From NCBI RefSeq assembly GCF_023806465.1, contig NZ_JAMSLS010000001.1:124001-188000 (forward strand): a stretch of DNA of 64,000 nucleotides, read 5' to 3'. Positions 63,408 through 64,000 of this stretch are shown one piece after another. A program made the translations under genes and the position numbers. The notes beneath the pieces are model-generated. The model was not told where the DNA came from, searched no databases, and saw only the letters and a list, made by a program, of their open reading frames with translations. Every line of letters starts with the position of its first letter. The stretch's first letter is position 1. This DNA is from Thermomicrobium sp. CFH 73360 (GTDB lineage Bacteria; Chloroflexota; Chloroflexia; Thermomicrobiales; Thermomicrobiaceae).

Positions 63408-64000
63408 GTGCGAAAGACACTGCTGACTCAGTCGACCCAAACGCGGAACGGGCCGCAAAGCGATCCTCGCACAGAACGCTGGCTCAGCATCGACGAGGCG
63501 GCACGCCTTTTGGGTGTCGGACAATCAACGCTCCGCCGCTGGAGCGACGCTGGTCTCGTGCCAGTCTACCGTACGGCTGGTGGTCATCGTCGCTATCGCG
63601 AGGCCGATCTGCTCGCCGTACTCAAGAGCGAAACGCGACCGCGACGACGATTATCCCGCAAGGCGCTCACCGATCTGTCGTACAGCCTTTACCAGTCGCA
63701 ACTTCTGTCTCAGGTCACCACTCGGCCGTGGTACGCACACTATCGGCCGGAACATCTTGCTGAACTGCGAACACTCGGCCGACAACTCCTCGACTTGACC
63801 TTCCGGATTGTAAACCGCGCCGTCGACCGCGCATCGCTGGTCCGTGCTGGCCGAGCAATCGGTCAACGATATGGCGAGGTGAGTGCAGCGGCAGGGCTGA
63901 GTCCAGCCGAAGCTGTTGAAGCCTTCCTTGCCTTCCGCGTTCCAACGTATGTAGCAATTGCGCAATTCGCCGAACGTGAGGAGATCCCGACGCGTCGCGT
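63408..64000 (+). CDS. MerR-like HTH regulator (partial, runs off the right edge)
   Basis: About 197 residues are visible. The N-terminal DNA-binding part reads RWLSIDEAARLLGVGQSTLRRWSDAGLVPVYRTAGGHRRYREADLLAVL, the MerR/excisionase helix-turn-helix with the GGHRRY wing. The rest is helical (YSLYQSQLLSQV to AGLSPAEAVEAFLAFRVP) and I do not recognise it. GTG at 63408 with GAGGTGGG upstream; GTG 63399 is an alternative. A possible -10, TACAAT, lies near 63364. Confidence 0.8.
   Translation, partial: MRKTLLTQSTQTRNGPQSDPRTERWLSIDEAARLLGVGQSTLRRWSDAGLVPVYRTAGGHRRYREADLLAVLKSETRPRRRLSRKALTDLSYSLYQSQLLSQVTTRPWYAHYRPEHLAELRTLGRQLLDLTFRIVNRAVDRASLVRAGRAIGQRYGEVSAAAGLSPAEAVEAFLAFRVPTYVAIAQFAEREEIPTRR

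Overview
This window looks like chromosomal DNA of a thermophilic Chloroflexota of the class Thermomicrobia (Thermomicrobium-like). That is an inference from gene content and style: a transaldolase/phosphoglucose isomerase fusion in a pentose-phosphate operon, a fused hemC-hemD, glycosylated/acylated carotenoid genes, moderately high GC and frequent ATGA/GTGA start-stop overlaps. It holds about 50 protein genes. I saw no tRNA or rRNA, no CRISPR array, no insertion sequence and no prophage.

Layout. 1-3829 (minus): haem operon hemCD-hemB-hemL, with hemL cut by the left edge. 4042-8872: FAD oxidoreductase, folE, a CDP-alcohol phosphatidyltransferase and an HpaI-type aldolase. 8873-12370: DEAD-box RNA helicase with a strong leader hairpin, yebC and a DUF421 membrane protein. 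12746-17255 (minus): a carbohydrate ABC importer (lipoprotein, two permeases, MalK-type ATPase). 17515-27392 (plus): acyl/acetyl-CoA synthetase, an F420-type reductase, then tal-pgi, gnd, zwf, opcA and pgl, i.e. the whole oxidative pentose-phosphate branch. 27405-31917: an orphan PotD-like lipoprotein, DUF420 protein, phosphonoacetate-hydrolase-like enzyme and an ABC-2 exporter. 31921-34464 (minus): a small protein, a membrane-anchored sulfite-oxidase-type molybdoenzyme and a TrmO-FmdE fusion. 34760-39347: CpXC protein, ribosomal protein bL25, and MarR, MFS and TetR genes.

39955-46958 is a tightly coupled carotenoid operon: crtB, alpha/beta hydrolase, GT2 glycosyltransferase, CruF-PlsC fusion, crtI, ispH. 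Both committed-step genes are broken as read. crtB has an in-frame TAG at codon 238, with its normal C-terminus continuing in the same frame afterwards. crtI has a +1 frameshift near 45236. The other genes I could compare with known families keep their reading frames, so either this lineage has lost its pigment or there are two errors in one operon. This is the most striking observation in the window.

47055-54260: a 982-residue FAD/Fe-S dehydrogenase, a small membrane protein, a solitary dnaA whose upstream region holds three perfect inverted repeats, and a MarR-EmrB drug-efflux pair controlled from a 27-bp near-perfect palindrome lying over the -35 box. 55016-59734 is a sulfur-handling neighbourhood: OsmC, rhodanese, NifU/SufU-like protein, methanethiol oxidase (SBP56) and a polytopic membrane protein. 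It is preceded by a possible structured RNA leader and contains a perfect palindromic operator candidate. 59697-64000: PHP phosphoesterase, Nif3-like protein, phosphomannomutase, a DUF402 protein and a MerR-like regulator cut by the right edge.
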